Below the pieces are notes generated by a model. That model worked only from the letters and a program-made list of their open reading frames with translations. It made no database searches and was not told the DNA's origin. Shown here in pieces: positions 13,401 through 26,932 of a DNA stretch of 64,000 nt. Both the position numbers and the translations under genes were made by a program. Position 1 is the first letter of the stretch, and each line of letters opens with the position of its first letter. The stretch is from Lethocerus indicus (lineage: Eukaryota; Arthropoda; Insecta; Hemiptera; Belostomatidae), in assembly GCA_019843655.1 (NCBI GenBank), contig JACDQD010000004.1, positions 28,965,872 through 29,029,871 on the forward strand, in the 5' to 3' direction.

Positions 13401-15800
13401 CACCATAAAAGTTTGAACCTGTTTTAAATTTATTTTACCGAGGGTAACAGCTTTTCGCGGAATACACATTTATATATTAAGAGACTATAAAAATATGACT
13501 TTAACAAGGAGTGCGATCACCCTTGAATGGAACTGGAAAAGGAGCCAGCACTTTTACCGGGCGATATTTGCCCGGCGTGGGTAAAGTTTCCAGGTAAGCT
13601 TAATTTTCAGTTTATTATCGTTACTTCCACTTTCTGTTCTCTCTCCCTCTCTCATATGTTTATCCAGAGTCGGGAGTCCTTTCGGCCCTCTTTCTACGTG
13701 CAAAATTTCACGGTGACTACCCGCAGCGCCGTGATTTCGAATTCGGACGAAATAAGAAAACCGGAGACTGAAAGGAGAGTGAAAATACAGAAACTGCTAT
13801 TTATAGTATCTCCACTGGCTCAAAGTGTATAGAAACATTCCCGGGATACAAAACTTTAATTAAATTAAGCTTCTCATTTATTATATTACGGCACTCCGCC
13901 AAAAGCAAAACTAGAAACGGGGATTTGGTGATATTGAGAATAAAACTGGATTAATTAGATGTAATTTTCGTGCCGAAGAAAAATTAGTTTGATAGAGTCG
14001 AAACGATTTAAAATTAAATTCATTTGACAATAAAAATTTAAATTTACACAATTTTTCATATACGAGAGAATACCAGAGTAGAGATATCCGTTGTGATATA
14101 GCGATAAAGTTGTATTTATTCATCTACACCTGAATCCTAATAAACTAGGGAGCCCGGTTACCCTTTAGATACCAAATCGCGCTGGAATCACGTTGCTTAT
14201 GCATTTATGCAGGAATACTGCAGTCGGTTTAGTCCGACCTTTCGCAACTTCAATATCGGTTATTGGATATTGTCACCATAATTTATACGCTTCATGCATG
14301 GCATGCCTTATAAACTACCGATGTTGGGTTTTGTTTTCCCGTAAGGCCACTCCCCGTACAGATTTCGCGATTACAAGCACATTGTGCAATAATTTTGTAC
14401 GACGTTTCACCGAGTCAATTTTAATTCTGAACGTATATCATAAAATTGTAATTTCATTGCTCCTCGGTGTTAGCTGACTAAAATCGAAATATTCAATTAA
14501 ATTCGCCCTTATTTATGTAGAAATAGGCCGAGAAACAGACATACGATTCTGCAGAAATATTCACGACGTCATATCAAGTATTCACGTCGTATGTCAAGTC
14601 CTACAAGTGTTATGAATATAAGGACAGGAAAAAATTTAATTTGTCCTCAGTAGAATTCTATTTAGTATTAATAAAATATGACTGGAAATCACTTTTCCAA
14701 GTCATATTATTCCGAACATTCGTACACAACAAATGATTTATTTCAAATGTGTATTCTGCGCTCGACATTAATGCATTCGGAATTCATCTGGGAAGGACGG
14801 ATTTTTCCCTAAACAAAAATTATTCGCCTTCGGCCGCCATGTTCTGTGCACTGGGTTATCTTCCATTTCCCGGATCGAAAACAAAAGGAAACGTTCTTTT
14901 ATCATCTCGAGGGGAAAAACGTAATTGAACTTCCGACAGCTTATTTTTAAGTAGGTCAGGGAAGTTATCCGGACGGGGTACGACGGCCTCGGGAGTCGGT
15001 TTGGGTCCGTCGGATATTACTGTGGGGGGGCGGAAAACGAAAAAAAGGAAGCCCAGTCCCAATATCTAGGCCAGATAGGGGAGTGGTGCCGGAATACTCT
15101 ACTCTATCTGCCATTGTCGCGCCCTTCCAAACTCTGCCTCTTCCGCCGCCTCCCGATAACACAGTACACCTGGGCCGGGTGATTACACCGCCAGGCTATT
15201 AGGAGGAGGAACAGCAGGAGCAGCAGGAGTTGTAGGAGGAGGACGGGCGGTTACTCTCGCCATCTCTGATTCCACCATCGAGATAGCAGGTCCGTCGCAG
15301 AACATTTTTTTAAAATATTCCGAATAGGTGTTCCCTATTGAATCCTTTAGGGTCAACATAAATTGGGTACTTCGAGCCCCAACGGGTACGACCGCACAAG
15401 CCAAATATTCAGCTCCGTGAGAAGTAACGAAATAATCTTATGGGAAGAGATGATAATTGCACATTGCATGATAGTTTGCACATTCTATTTGACTAATTAT
15501 CGGTACGGATAAATATATTTTATTTCCGGTGGAACACCCACAATTCCCGCATTATCTCTGTTAGGAGTTCGTGATGCCCGCTCTCTCCTCCTCTCCCTCC
15601 CTCCGGCAAATATTTAAACACATAAATTATAAATAAACAGTTTTAAAATCTCCTGCATTGACTAAAATAATGCGAGGGACAAGACTTACATTACGTGGGT
15701 AATTATATAATAATGGCATCCAGGGTGTCTCTAAAAGATTAATTAAGTTTGAATGTCGGCCGAATGAGAGTTGAAACAGACTTATTAGTTTCATCGAATT
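10480..15800. other. Non-coding, mixed AT-rich and GC-rich islands
   Basis: GC-rich islands at about 12120-12440, 12820-13270 and 14930-15260. Apart from the (GGA)n tract, I recognise no gene, RNA or mobile element. Confidence 0.6.
12933..12972. repeat. (GGA)n microsatellite
   Basis: About 13 GGA units. The minus-strand reading is a run of Pro codons inside a spurious frame, not evidence for a gene. Confidence 0.95.
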
Positions 15801-15812
15801 AAAAATAGCGTT

Positions 15813-16115
15813 TAATATACCTGTTTTTGTGGGCTGCGAGGGGTTGGAATACCGTGGGTTCGTGGTGTTTCTGTACTTGTCTTATTCGGGTTGGATTTAA
15901 AGGTTTTTAAGACAAACCTAATTCCCCAATAACAATAACAAAATGGGTATATACACAACTGACAAACACTACAGCACAAGTGAAAGTAACAGTGCAGTGG
16001 GGATGCCCGAAAAACGTCCAAAGTGCCAACAGTGACTAACACCGCTACTGAAGATGGCGAGCAGCCGAAACCGGTCTAGCAAAAGACCAAACCAGCGAGA
16101 GGACACAGAAACACC
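15813..16115 (-). mobile_element. Hammerhead-bearing element, copy 2
   Basis: It is flanked by a perfect 12-bp duplication AAAAATAGCGTT (15801-15812 and 16116-16127). Orientation is opposite to copy 1: the long extension (TAATATACCTG, CTGCGAGGGG, GGAATACC) is at the left end and the short end (GAAACACC) at the right. Most of the left arm is deleted, joining GTTTCTGT straight to the central segment shared with copy 1 (CTTATTCGGG, AAAATGGGTATATACACAAC). The right arm keeps a full hammerhead core. No coding capacity. Confidence 0.85.
16044..16080 (+). ncRNA. Hammerhead ribozyme motif, copy 2
   Basis: GCTA, CTGAAGA, stem II GGC-loop GAGCA-GCC, GAAA, CCGGTC and TAGC are all present without a mismatch in the invariant positions. 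This is the best-preserved core in the window. It is preceded by GTGACTAACACC, shared by all copies and possibly part of an extended stem I. Confidence 0.82.
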
Positions 16116-16127
16116 AAAAATAGCGTT

Positions 16128-17211
16128 CATAATTCCGTAAGAGAAATTCCTATAATTTGTGGCGTAATTTATGTGAAATGAAGCCACAATTTTTTGTAAG
16201 TTACGAAAGTGCGACACGGCATTTCGTGGAACGTCGTTGCGGCATTTACGAAGGCAGAGCGACACCGGTCGAAAATTGGTTTGATTCGAACACGTGAAGA
16301 ACACCCCATCAGTCGCCTGGTATACTACGTCATTAAGGTCCGTTCGCGATACAATCGCGTTACGGGGGATCTCATTCACATATATTAAAACTGACAGGTT
16401 CTATCGCCCTGACCCTATCTACCTAAAATTCCTGCCTTCCTCCCCCCCACCGCCGGTTCCATCCAGCCGGCATAAAAACCAGGCCATTATCAGTTACATT
16501 TCGACTGAGTACTCCGCCAATACCATTAGGGAGGATACTTCGTTCGATTCCTCTCTTTTTTTATTCCCTTGTTTTTTTTTCGGTTGGGGGTTGTCGGTGC
16601 GGACCGACCGAACCTATACGTCACAATTGGTTTCTATGGCCAGGGGAAGTGGTCGGGGGTTGAGCGGGTAAAAGGGTTCGGAAACTTCAAAATGTTACAT
16701 ATTTCAACCGGCCATTTTAATACACTCCCCGTCCGCCGCAATGCCGCGGCCGTGAGAAGAGGGGACGCATTCATCACCGTTTGATGTGAAGCCGTTCATC
16801 TGCTATGAAATGTAAAATATTTCCGCTCCGGTTGCGGTGCGGTGAAATCGGCGAAATTGAATGATTTATTATTATACGCGTATTTTTAATAATGTTTTTT
16901 TTGTGCTCGGTAAAAACACCGGTGATTTACAGGCACACTTAGTCGGCTTAAAAATATTGAGTGGATAGCACTTTTTTCTCTTGCAGCAAACAAAATGATG
17001 AAAGGTAACCGTAGAGGTTTTTTCAACGCCCACATTTGAGAAACTAATATAGTCTTGCACAAACGCAGAATTTATTAATTTCTTATATCCTATCAGAAAT
17101 ATACAAAATGAAGAAGCTGTTTTAAATCCGCCAACGAAAATAATAAACTACAAAGCGGAACATTTAGTGGAATGAAATATTCAAACTGTCAAGTATAAAA
17201 ATTAAATAATT
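16128..17211. other. Non-coding between hammerhead copies 2 and 3
   Basis: A moderately GC-rich block (16400-16760) with C-rich and T-rich tracts. Nothing recognised. Confidence 0.6.
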
Positions 17212-17223
17212 ATAAATGTATTA

Positions 17224-17439
17224 TAGCCGGTTTCGGCTACTCGCCATCTTTAGTAGCGGTGTTAGTCACTATTGGCACTTTGATGTTGGTACTGTCACTG
17301 TCACTCGTACTGTCCAGTACAAGTGACAGTGAGGATTAGAAACCGGTCTAGCAAAAGACCAAACCAGCGAGAGGAGACAGAAACACAACAAATCTGCGGT
17401 ATTCCAACCTCTCGCAGACCATAAAACAGGTATGTTAAA
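17224..17439 (+). mobile_element. Hammerhead-bearing element, copy 3, damaged
   Basis: The left arm starts close to the ribozyme region (GCCGGTTTCGG at 17226) and holds a minus-strand core with CTAAAGA, so one invariant G is lost. The right arm lost its core: sequence jumps from GACAGTGAGGATTAG to AAACCGGTCTAGC. The right end has the full extension, ending CAGGTATGTTAA. Candidate 12-bp flanks 17212-17223 and 17440-17451 agree at only 9 of 12 positions, so the exact ends are uncertain. Confidence 0.75.
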
Positions 17440-18002
17440 CTATAGGTATTACAACAACTAAAAGTAATTACAACAGAAATGATCATGATGTTTGTGAGAC
17501 ATAAGTTGGTTTACTTAAATTCGAATGTTTATTTTATGTTTATTACATTGTAATCCAAATGTAAATTTTAAGGGTAAATTTTAGATAACCCTCCTTTCTT
17601 CGTGCCCGACTACCGTAGCATATGAAATCGTAACATGATAGTCCAGTAAGGACATAACGATACTTGACGCGGGCAGAATTTATATACATTGAATAGCACT
17701 TTCCGATTCCCACTGGGCTCTACAATGTGACACGTCCAACCCAACAGGCTCGGACCTATATTTTCCGGACATTGCGCGGCAATATTATCCATGTATTTCG
17801 TTTATTAAATTATCATTTATAATTACAATATTAAAATAATACAAATAATTTCTTTCGTCTTATGATTTTAATGTAATGGTGAGGTATCAACCTTGTTGAT
17901 GATTTTAGAAAGTAGGAGCTTGTAGAAATTCGAAGATTAAAATTGATTTAGTGCATTTCTCCTGAAGCTTCGTCGCTCACAACACGCTCCTTTGATCTTC
18001 AG

Positions 18003-18036
18003 CTTTGGCCTATGGCCATCATCAGTAGCATTCAGT
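18003..18036 (-). repeat. Divergent hammerhead-like relic (CTGATGA type)
   Basis: Minus strand reads GTGACTGAATGCTA, then CTGATGA, then a GGCC/GGCC stem with a short loop, then AAAGC where GAAAC is expected. The upstream part parallels the other family (GTGACT, GCTACTGA, GATGGCC), so it is probably a related subfamily. The G of GAAA and a clear cleavage site with a stem I partner are missing. Boundaries of any element around it are not visible. Confidence 0.5.
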
Positions 18037-21000
18037 CACAAAAATAGACATGTACGCCTGCCGGCCTGTTAACACGATAATTTAAGCCGGTTCTGGCGTA
18101 TGACGAATTCAGTTTTTTACACTAAAAATGAGGGGGACGATAATACACCCCTCGGAAGAGACCATCGGCTTTACGCGGCCGAGCTAAATGTATAAACCGT
18201 CCGCTCCTAACGCAAATGGAATGATAGCGGGGTAGGCGCTGCGGGGGAAGTAGATCGCGGTCGCAAGGGTTGACCGCCGGCTTTATCAGGTGAACCCCAT
18301 AACATTTCTGCTAATAGCACACTCGCAAAGATTAAAACAGAGTTGAGCTAAGAATAAATAATACTTTATATATACATACAAATACACACGTTTATATTTA
18401 TTATTACGAGAAGTCTACACAAGATATTTTTAATAATAAAAAGCGCGCTTTGATAATAAAATATTATCAGGTAAGTATGACAATTTTACAGATGATTTCA
18501 AAAAATTGAGTCCATTTGGACTGTTGATTTATGCTGTTATGCTTATTATTTATTATCTTTTAATTATCATGAACGGACATCGTAGATATTTTAAAGTTTG
18601 CGTTGTATAACGCACTGTATAATAGAAGCATTTGCCCACGTTTTAAAGGGGAAAAATCATACGACTATTATGATGTATTGCTTTCTATATAAACTGAGAA
18701 TTCGGACCGATTTTCCAATTTCCGGTAACGTGTAAACGTGATACGACAATCTGCAAACGGGAAAACAGGGTAGACCGATTTCAGTTTCAGGAGCATCGTT
18801 TTCAGTAGGTTAGTGTCTAATGTCAGTGAGACTTCACGTTCTACAGACAGAGACAAAATCTGCGATAGAAAGGAGGTATTAATTAATTGTAATACATTGC
18901 AATGTTAGATATAATCTAATATTGAATATATAAGGTCAAATGTATTTAATTATTAAAACCCCTATTTTATTCTCTTTTCTATAATGAAAATACTAAGTTC
19001 AAGAGTATTCCATTCCGTTGTTCCATATTCAGCCGGGCTAAAATCCTAATAATTAGTAGTCTCTGTAAAATGTTATTTCAGGGCGCCTAATACAATGCAG
19101 AGAGGTTTCAAGAAAGGCGGGAAAACTTATGTAAAAAGCATCAGAAGGTCCCGAATTTCATTTCCTGACCGGCGGCCAATATTTGCTTTACCAACAGTGA
19201 GGAGAGGACCCTCGAGCGCCGAAGGTCCGGCACTCCTTCCTACGTCTCGGCCGAGAGGGAAACGATTTTCCCAGGTTTTCAGAAAGGGGAGTGGCCCCGG
19301 GATTGGTTTTTCCGCAGGGAAAAACCCCGGCCCGCTCCCGATATTCATTCGGCGGCTGGAATTCGCCTCGGGCCCGCCTCGTGTTTTCACTACCCACTCA
19401 CACCGAAACCCTTCCAGCCAAACCACCATTACAGTTCCCACCGGGCAACGAAAACAAGTCCGAATTACCGCCAGATTGTCTGAAGCGATTTCTATTTATC
19501 TGCAGTCATAATGGAACCATGTTTTTTTAAAGGAGCGAGGGTTTTTTTAGAAATTGAATTTTTTACCTTCCGATGCCTCGATAACGAGTGGATTTTAGTA
19601 TTTCAACCGAAACTGGAGTGGGGGGGCGGGGAATAATATGAGTTCCCTCCATAAATAGTGAATGACATTTTCGATTATTTCAATACACACGTTTCACCAA
19701 TTTAAAAACTAAATAATTCGAAATTTGCGATGAAATTTCTGTGGCACACGTTAAATTAAAAGCATAAAATCTGTAGTCAAATTAATTGATGACAGTCCTT
19801 TTCATGCACATTCCATAAACACGATAAAATTGAATGGTATTGCATCCTGTCTCGCTGAGTTAGGGTACTTGCAAGTAAATACCGGAACGGTACAGTGCTG
19901 AAAATCGATGGAAAGAAATGGAAGGGCCGACAAACGAAACAAATATCAAATAATATTTCCGGTTGATGGATATAAAATATATTCCATTTGTTATAATACA
20001 GTGGTCGGCCACTCGACGATATACAGCTACACTTTTACCCGGATATGATTGATGAAATTGAAAGGCGATTTTCAAGAACGGCCTTTCCTTACCGGCCAGC
20101 GGAAGGTTTGGTACCAAACCGAGCGAAAACCCGAATATTGTCGGAGGTAATAAGTTATACGCGGGAGGGCCACGTATTACCACACTTTTCATTAAATCCA
20201 TCTGAAGCAATTAGGTATCACATTTCTCTAGCCTGGTTAGTACGAGTGGCAATTTAGGAAAATTAATTTCAGTTATTAGTATCTATAATTTCATTACTCG
20301 CATTCACCTTACATATTTCGTTAGTGTTAGTCACTCTGTTTTATGTTGCTTGGTTGTCGTTTGGAATACGCAGTTTCCTCCACTTCCAACAACCACCATT
20401 AAATCTGTATACTTACTGACAATGATTAGAAGAGTTAATCAGTCAAATAGGGTTGATAAATTGGAATGTATTCTTATTATTTTAGTGGTATTCCTCATTG
20501 AAACAAGTTACAAAGCTACAATGTCCTTTGACATGAAGCATTTCAGTGAATACTTTCCCTTGAAACATCATTATTCCATTCAAACCAACATTTAATTAAG
20601 GGCGTTGGAAATTCAGAGTGCGTAAAATTTTAAATGCAGGAAATTCAAATTTGATTTGCACGAGAGGGCTGACCTCTGAAGGTTTGATTTTTCTCAGACG
20701 AAGAATAAAGAACTGTCACACCATTGACAGCTTTTGAACACAGTTTTTCTTGTAATTCAATAAAGTGTTACAAACGAATAGTAAGTTCTTTCGATGCAAA
20801 AACTGATTTACTCTTAATAACTTGAATTTTATAAGAATTTGTTATCGATTCATCGAATAACAACAATATAAATTTGAAATATTTATATCCAGAAATATGT
20901 CTATTAACAAGTGATTAATCGGGAAAAATTGGTATAATTTTTCACGACAGGTGGAATGTCCAATAACGTAGTAGGGGAGGAATTCAAAATAATCGTTTTA

Positions 21001-21424
21001 AAGATGTTAGTGCAGTTTTAAAAACCCATCTAGCCCTACTAATTTCATCGGACAAATTGATTACAGCCCGATGACACTAAATTCGTTATTGCTCAACAGC
21101 CGGCCGAAAGTCAAACCGAGCAGACGTGTTCCGAGTGCGTAATCCGTTTGTTTGAGTTACTGTCACAAGCGTTGTAACTCATTTTTAAACAGAGTTTCAT
21201 ATTTCTATATCGATTACCCTTTCTTTTTCCTCCGGTCAATGTCCCTTTCACTTCACATTATCATTGTGCATGACACTTGGGACAAAACTTTATTATAAAA
21301 AGGTAAAACAAATTCGTTACATTTTACGAGCGAGTTCTCTAAATGTGCGTACATAAATCTATTAAAATTCCGTTGAGTATTTGCATCTTATAAACCACCA
21401 CGTTGACAACCAAGGTCTTTAGTA

Positions 21425-21499
21425 TTAGTAGTAGTCCGAAACCGGTTGCACATAAAACCGAATAGGCGAGTGGAGGCAGAAAAACTTCCAACAGAAATT
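21425..21499 (+). repeat. Degenerate relic of the hammerhead element, right arm
   Basis: AGTCCGAAACCGGTTGCAC, then ACATAAAACCGAATAGGCGAG and TGGAGGCAGAAA, follow the order and spacing of GCCGAAACCGGTCTAGC, AAAACCAGCGAGAG and GGAGACAGAAA in the better copies. The CTGAAGA box is gone. No flanking duplication was found. Confidence 0.55.
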
Positions 21500-23063
21500 A
21501 TAAGATAATAATCAATTTTAATTTATTTACTCATAATGTTAATTCAGACAACGCAAGGAAGTATAGTCATATCCGTTTATGAAGGCGAGTTAATTTCCAC
21601 CCAGTCGTGTCAGGGTCAAAGAGTACAAAACTCATCGACAAAGGGGATATACAATTTTTTGTCATTAATCTCCTGGCAATTCATTTTCCCCCGTAGATGT
21701 CTAAAGTAAGACCCGGGCTTTTCAAGATCCGGGAATTAATTTCGGTGGAAGCCAGCGCCAGCGTACGCACGCGACATTGTTCTTGGTTACAATGTGTCAT
21801 GAGCATATTGTTAGACCCATATTCCACACCGCCCGATATATATAAATATTTATTTATTTATTTATTAAGTACAACGTGGGGGAGTGTCTCGCGCTTCAAT
21901 AATTCACTCTTAAAGAGCGCGTTAACCATTTTTGATAGGGGAACACACAGCTCACGCGGAGCGCTAATACCGACCCCGGCGCTCTGACTTGTCGGAGCCG
22001 GAGATTTATTTAATACGCCGGGTTTAAGGCCTATTTTAAACTGTGGCGCCCTAACGAGGAGGGCCCATTTATCATTTCCCATATATCTGGAAGGCCACTT
22101 TACGGGGCCTCCCGTTGAGTCAAACGATGTCATATAGTTACTTTCGGTGGTGGGGGTGGACGGAAAAATTAAAATGTCTTATTAATTTAATACTTTTTAA
22201 AATTAAAAACAACTGTAACACGAAGCTCTTGTGACGGGTATTCAAATACAGAGGGATGTATAGAAGGAATAGCCCTAATAAAGTTAAACCGATTATACCA
22301 ATTAGTTTTAAAAATGTTTTGGTTGAAAGCATTTTTACTAGACGAAGGTACTTAAGTTAAATATTAATCCCTCAGGTCCAAGTTCATAACATTTTCAAGA
22401 TCTTACAAAACGCTCCTTGATGTAACTTGTCTATTAACCTTGATACCGTTGTGGGGGACTTACATCTAACCCTTATTACGGCATTAAACGAAGCGTTCAT
22501 AATTTGTAGCATCGCATTCGTCACATATAGGAAACCGGTTAAGCGTAAAACATGTGGAATCTTCCATTCATGACGGTAAATCTTTAAATAATTTCATTTC
22601 ATAAGTTGTCTGGATTATCATTAACGTTTCGTAATTGAAACTGACTACAATTCTATAACTTACAGAATTCAGTTTCGTGATTGAACCTAAAAAATTCACT
22701 ATATATCGTCACTCCCGAGATGCCCAGCAGGAGATCAGTATTATAATTTAATAATAGTTTTATTAAATTTGTGAAATAATCAGATACGGCATACCTCAAT
22801 TGGTAACAGCAGTTCAGAAATGAAGGGATCGGTCGACATTAATTATACATTAGGCGACATCGAGACAACTTCGACACCGGATCGCTTAAGATACCTCGAT
22901 GTAGGTCAGGTAATGTCTCAAATATAGCAGTAAAGCAGTCCTAAATATGCGTCGGAAAATTGAACGTTAAATACGACGGATTTCTGCCGCCACACGATTA
23001 TTAATAAGACGAATATGATAGTGCGTGCAGGACGTGCGTTGATCCCTCTCTAATTTGAACCGC

Positions 23064-23099
23064 GCTAATGACGATAGCGAGAATCCGAAACCGTTACAG
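23064..23099 (+). repeat. Degenerate hammerhead core relic
   Basis: GCTAATGACGATAGCGAG followed by AATCCGAAACCG aligns base for base with GCTACTGAAGATGGCGAG and CAGCCGAAACCG of copy 2, with about seven substitutions in the core. The match does not extend clearly to either side, so it is an old fragment or a chance resemblance. Confidence 0.4.
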
Positions 23100-23635
23100 A
23101 ATTTCACAGCGTGCCAATTTTAAAGTCCTGTACAATCTAATGAGCAGTATTCAATATCGCGGTATTATGTTGTTACGGTAGCTGTTCCATTATATCGCCA
23201 TTGTATCTAAGTGACATGTAATGAACTTTATTTACAAGTTTAATTACTATTATCAAACAAGATAGTTTTAAAGCGTTTGTAAAGCTGTATTACTGTAATA
23301 GTGTTGTATTTTTCAAGGCGAACCGGTTTGTTTTGCACAATTTCAGTAAACGACTCGTGTCTGTCGCCCGTCGGCTAGAACGTCTGCCACAAAGCGGGTA
23401 TCTTGTACGCGGCCCCATCTCTCCTCCTCCGCTGAAACTCCCCCTCCTCAGTGAGTGCTCTAAAGTGCAAGCTGCAAAAAAAGGCCGCCGGCCTACTAGA
23501 AATACCCCACCTCTCAAACCAAAACCCAGAACTGCTTCCACGCTATTTCATGCCCAAGTTTCCCCCAGAGACACCACTCCCCCGCCGCACCGACGTTTGT
23601 TTCTGAGCGGGTAACTCCTGTAGGATGAAAAGGTG

Positions 23636-23685
23636 CGGGGGAGGGAGGGAGGGAGGGAGGGAGAGAGGCAGGAGGGAGGATTGGG
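23636..23685. repeat. (GGGA)n purine-rich repeat
   Basis: Several GGGA units, imperfect at the right edge, within a GC-rich island. Confidence 0.85.
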
Positions 23686-26600
23686 GCTGTGGGGCCGAGC
23701 GAGTCTGAGCGGTGGGCTTTTAAAAATGTCAACAGGCTCTCCGGTAGGAAGTTGGTGGCCAGGAGAGAGAAGCCGGCGCAGAGTTCTCTGTTCCGCCCCG
23801 CCTCCAACTTCTAATGGAATAAGTTCCATTTTAATTGGTAAAACTTTACCGACGCAGGACGGCGCGATGGTTAACGGTTCTCTGTGTTCTTGCCGTAGAG
23901 TTGGCGCTAGCCCGCCCCCGACCTATCCTCTTTATACTTAATGAATTATAAACGACGCGGTCGGCCCAATAAAATCATGCCCTGTAGTACACGGCAAGAC
24001 CTGGAAAATATGAGTCAATTACTTACTTTATTTAAATACCTTCCTCGTGAATCTCATTCCCTACTCACTTGTTGGGCTTACCCTAGCGGTGGTACACCGT
24101 CGTCACTAGTACAACTTACTGAGAAGCTATCTACGAATATATATAATTTTTAATATTTCATTTTCAAGCTAACAGTGTCAACTCTATATACTGGTACAGA
24201 AACTATGAAATATCGCATTTAAATATACGCGAAATAAATTTATTTAAATTAAAATAAAGAAATATAATTATCCACATAATGTACTGAGATATCCGTTTTA
24301 AATATTAAAAAAAATATATTTGCTAGATTTAAACCTAGGATTTTCTTGTTATACGTTATCTTGATTCTTGGGATACGTTATGTATAAAATCAATTACTTA
24401 CCTCATATTTACTCGGTAATATTTTACTTCAGGAAATAAACGAAAGCCACCAACCCGACAATACTGTATTTCCAATCGAATGAACCGTTTGTCCATTCGG
24501 AAAACTTTTAAATTCCACCTTTGTACGCCAACTTTTTATCGAAAACATTTTAATTCATTTAAAAGCTTTCCTCTTATTGGGCCTAGTGACTTTAGGTGCA
24601 ACAGAAACTTCTTTTTGTCGATTGTATTCCGTTTGGAACAAAGCCGAGGAATCAATTTCTTCTCGGCTGGAAGGATAAAAATTTATATTCTGAATTAAAC
24701 GGCGTCTCTCGCCGTTCGAATATGGGTCCTATTGATAAAATGAGAAAAAATGTTTTTCGCTAAATCCGTTCCGAGTTTCATTGGAGGATGGTTCGGTATT
24801 TGTACGTGCCGCATGTGTTGCCTTCCTTAATGAAACCAGCCCGAGGGTACCGGCCAGTAGTAGAATGTGTCCTAATATCGATCCCGGACTGGGTTATATT
24901 GTTCTTTTAGGCAGTATACGCCTCAACTTATTTCGAATTCGTGGAAAGTGATACCCCGACGAAATTTAAAAATCCCCCAGAGATTTGTCCGAAGCTCTAG
25001 AGAATCTTTCGCGTATCGAGCGTTGGCAGAAAACTCAACCAGGCAGTAAAGTTGCATTGTTATAATTCAATTGCTACCTTCGGTATAATCAAAATAACAA
25101 CCACGAGGAATGACCAACAGTGAAAACAGAATAAAATAAGCGTAGAATATTAAATAATTGACAAAACACATAGTAAGCAGTTAGTGTACAGCCCTTGATC
25201 TAAATTTATATTATTAAATCCGCTGACATCTTTTTCTTGCCGCAATTCACGGTTACATATGGACTGGTATGAAAGGAATCGACACGGCTGTGTACAAGTT
25301 AAGTACGTTTCGTGCAGCAAAATGTTCTCAAATAATATTTAATAAACGTCCCCACATCAGAGAAGGGACGTATGGTTATTCGGCAATCTGGGCCAACCAG
25401 CCGCTATTCCGGAGGGGTCACTAAAACTACATTTCCCTTAACTCTGAAATAAACGACTAAATGATAGCTCTATTGGAGCACGTAAAAACTGTACTTATTC
25501 TTTCGATATGTTAATCTTATCAGATATTAACCTTGAAGGCTTTTCTTTTTTTTAAATATAAAAATGTTCATAATGAGGCGTTGAAACCTTTAATCGCCAG
25601 TCTGCTTTATGCATTAACTTGGGGTTCGTTCATGAAATTTCGTATTCGCCCATATGTCGATGAATTCGAACATTCAGTTTCGTTTTTCGACCGTTCCGGC
25701 GCGTGGATGAAACGCCTTAAAGCCCGGAAATTATAAGTAATAATTTCGTTAGATTGGAACGATGTGTTGAGAGTGTTGAAACTTTTCAAAAGGAAATAAT
25801 TGAGAACCAAGCCGGCTTCTTCGTGTTCGATTCAGTTTTCACTTGTTGCTCCATGTTACATGTAAAATGTATTTTTTGGCCGAATCAGTTACGAACGCGC
25901 TATATAGCTCACTGTAGCTGTACTAACAGGTTTCATTAGCCGAGATCGCGGTAGCCATCTTGGTATTCTCGGTCGTTTGTAGGTTGGCGCCAACTAATTA
26001 TGGATTGGAGATAAGGGACGTTCCCCTAAATGCTTCCGGTATTACCTCGCTCAAATCTGCAGCGGGATGTTCCCCACCCCGCACACCTAACCGCCGGGGA
26101 ATTCAGTACCCACCGCCTTCCGTGATAGAAGGCTCCGCGGGTAGACTGTGGGATATGATTTAAGCGTCACCCTTATTAATGTCTTCCCATTCAATTAGCC
26201 GGGCGGTGCATAGTTACTTATATAGGGCAGCTGGTGTAGCACACAGCCCGTGTCTGATTACATGCCAATAGTCGGGGGCACGAAATATGGCAACAAGCAA
26301 GCCGTAGAATAGTAACTAAATTTCACAAAAATTCGCCCTATTATGAAGCGGTTAAGTATATTGGACCTGACTTCGTGCTGTCGTCTCAGAAACAATGAAT
26401 CGTTATTTTCTTCTCAAGGACAAGGTAAATAATGCCAGAGTAACACTGACAATATTTAGAACCATTTTAAGCATTATGGCAAGTAGAAACTGTCATTATA
26501 TTAATGACTCTTTGAGAAAAAACTTGGAAAACCCCAACAACCCTTCCATTATCCTTCCACTAATAACAGAATCCAGACTGGCCAATATAAATATGCAACA

Positions 26601-26880
26601 CGCGTGAATAAGGCGGAGAAAAGGTAACAGGCCTACTCTCTTAATGCAATATCTTTGGAATAAATTTAATATATTATATTATCGCAAATTTGCGGTTGTC
26701 TGTTTGCAATAATTCAATTATTACAGTCACTAATGAAATTTCAGTATATCTCAGATTTAATAAATAACGTTATTTAAGTTATTTTAACACAACCACCTAT
26801 TTTCTTGGCCAAGGAGACGGGTTGAACACGTTGAGCCATAGTAGCTACGATATTAATACTACTTATTCATCTATAAAAAT

Positions 26881-26883
<3 letters not shown>

Positions 26884-26929
<46 letters not shown>
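26884..26929. repeat. (AT)n microsatellite
   Basis: 23 AT units without interruption. Confidence 0.95.

Positions 26930-26932
<3 letters not shown>

Noticed and set aside
15969..16379. 136-codon minus-strand frame containing SSRWFGLLLDRF
   Set aside because: Its recurring peptide (also near 17350) is the inverted-repeat arm of the hammerhead elements read in a frame, not a protein family.
22820..22909. Thirty-codon frame with upstream CAG and downstream GTAATG, exon-like
   Set aside because: No recognisable motif, no partner exons in phase, and short frames of this kind are expected by chance.
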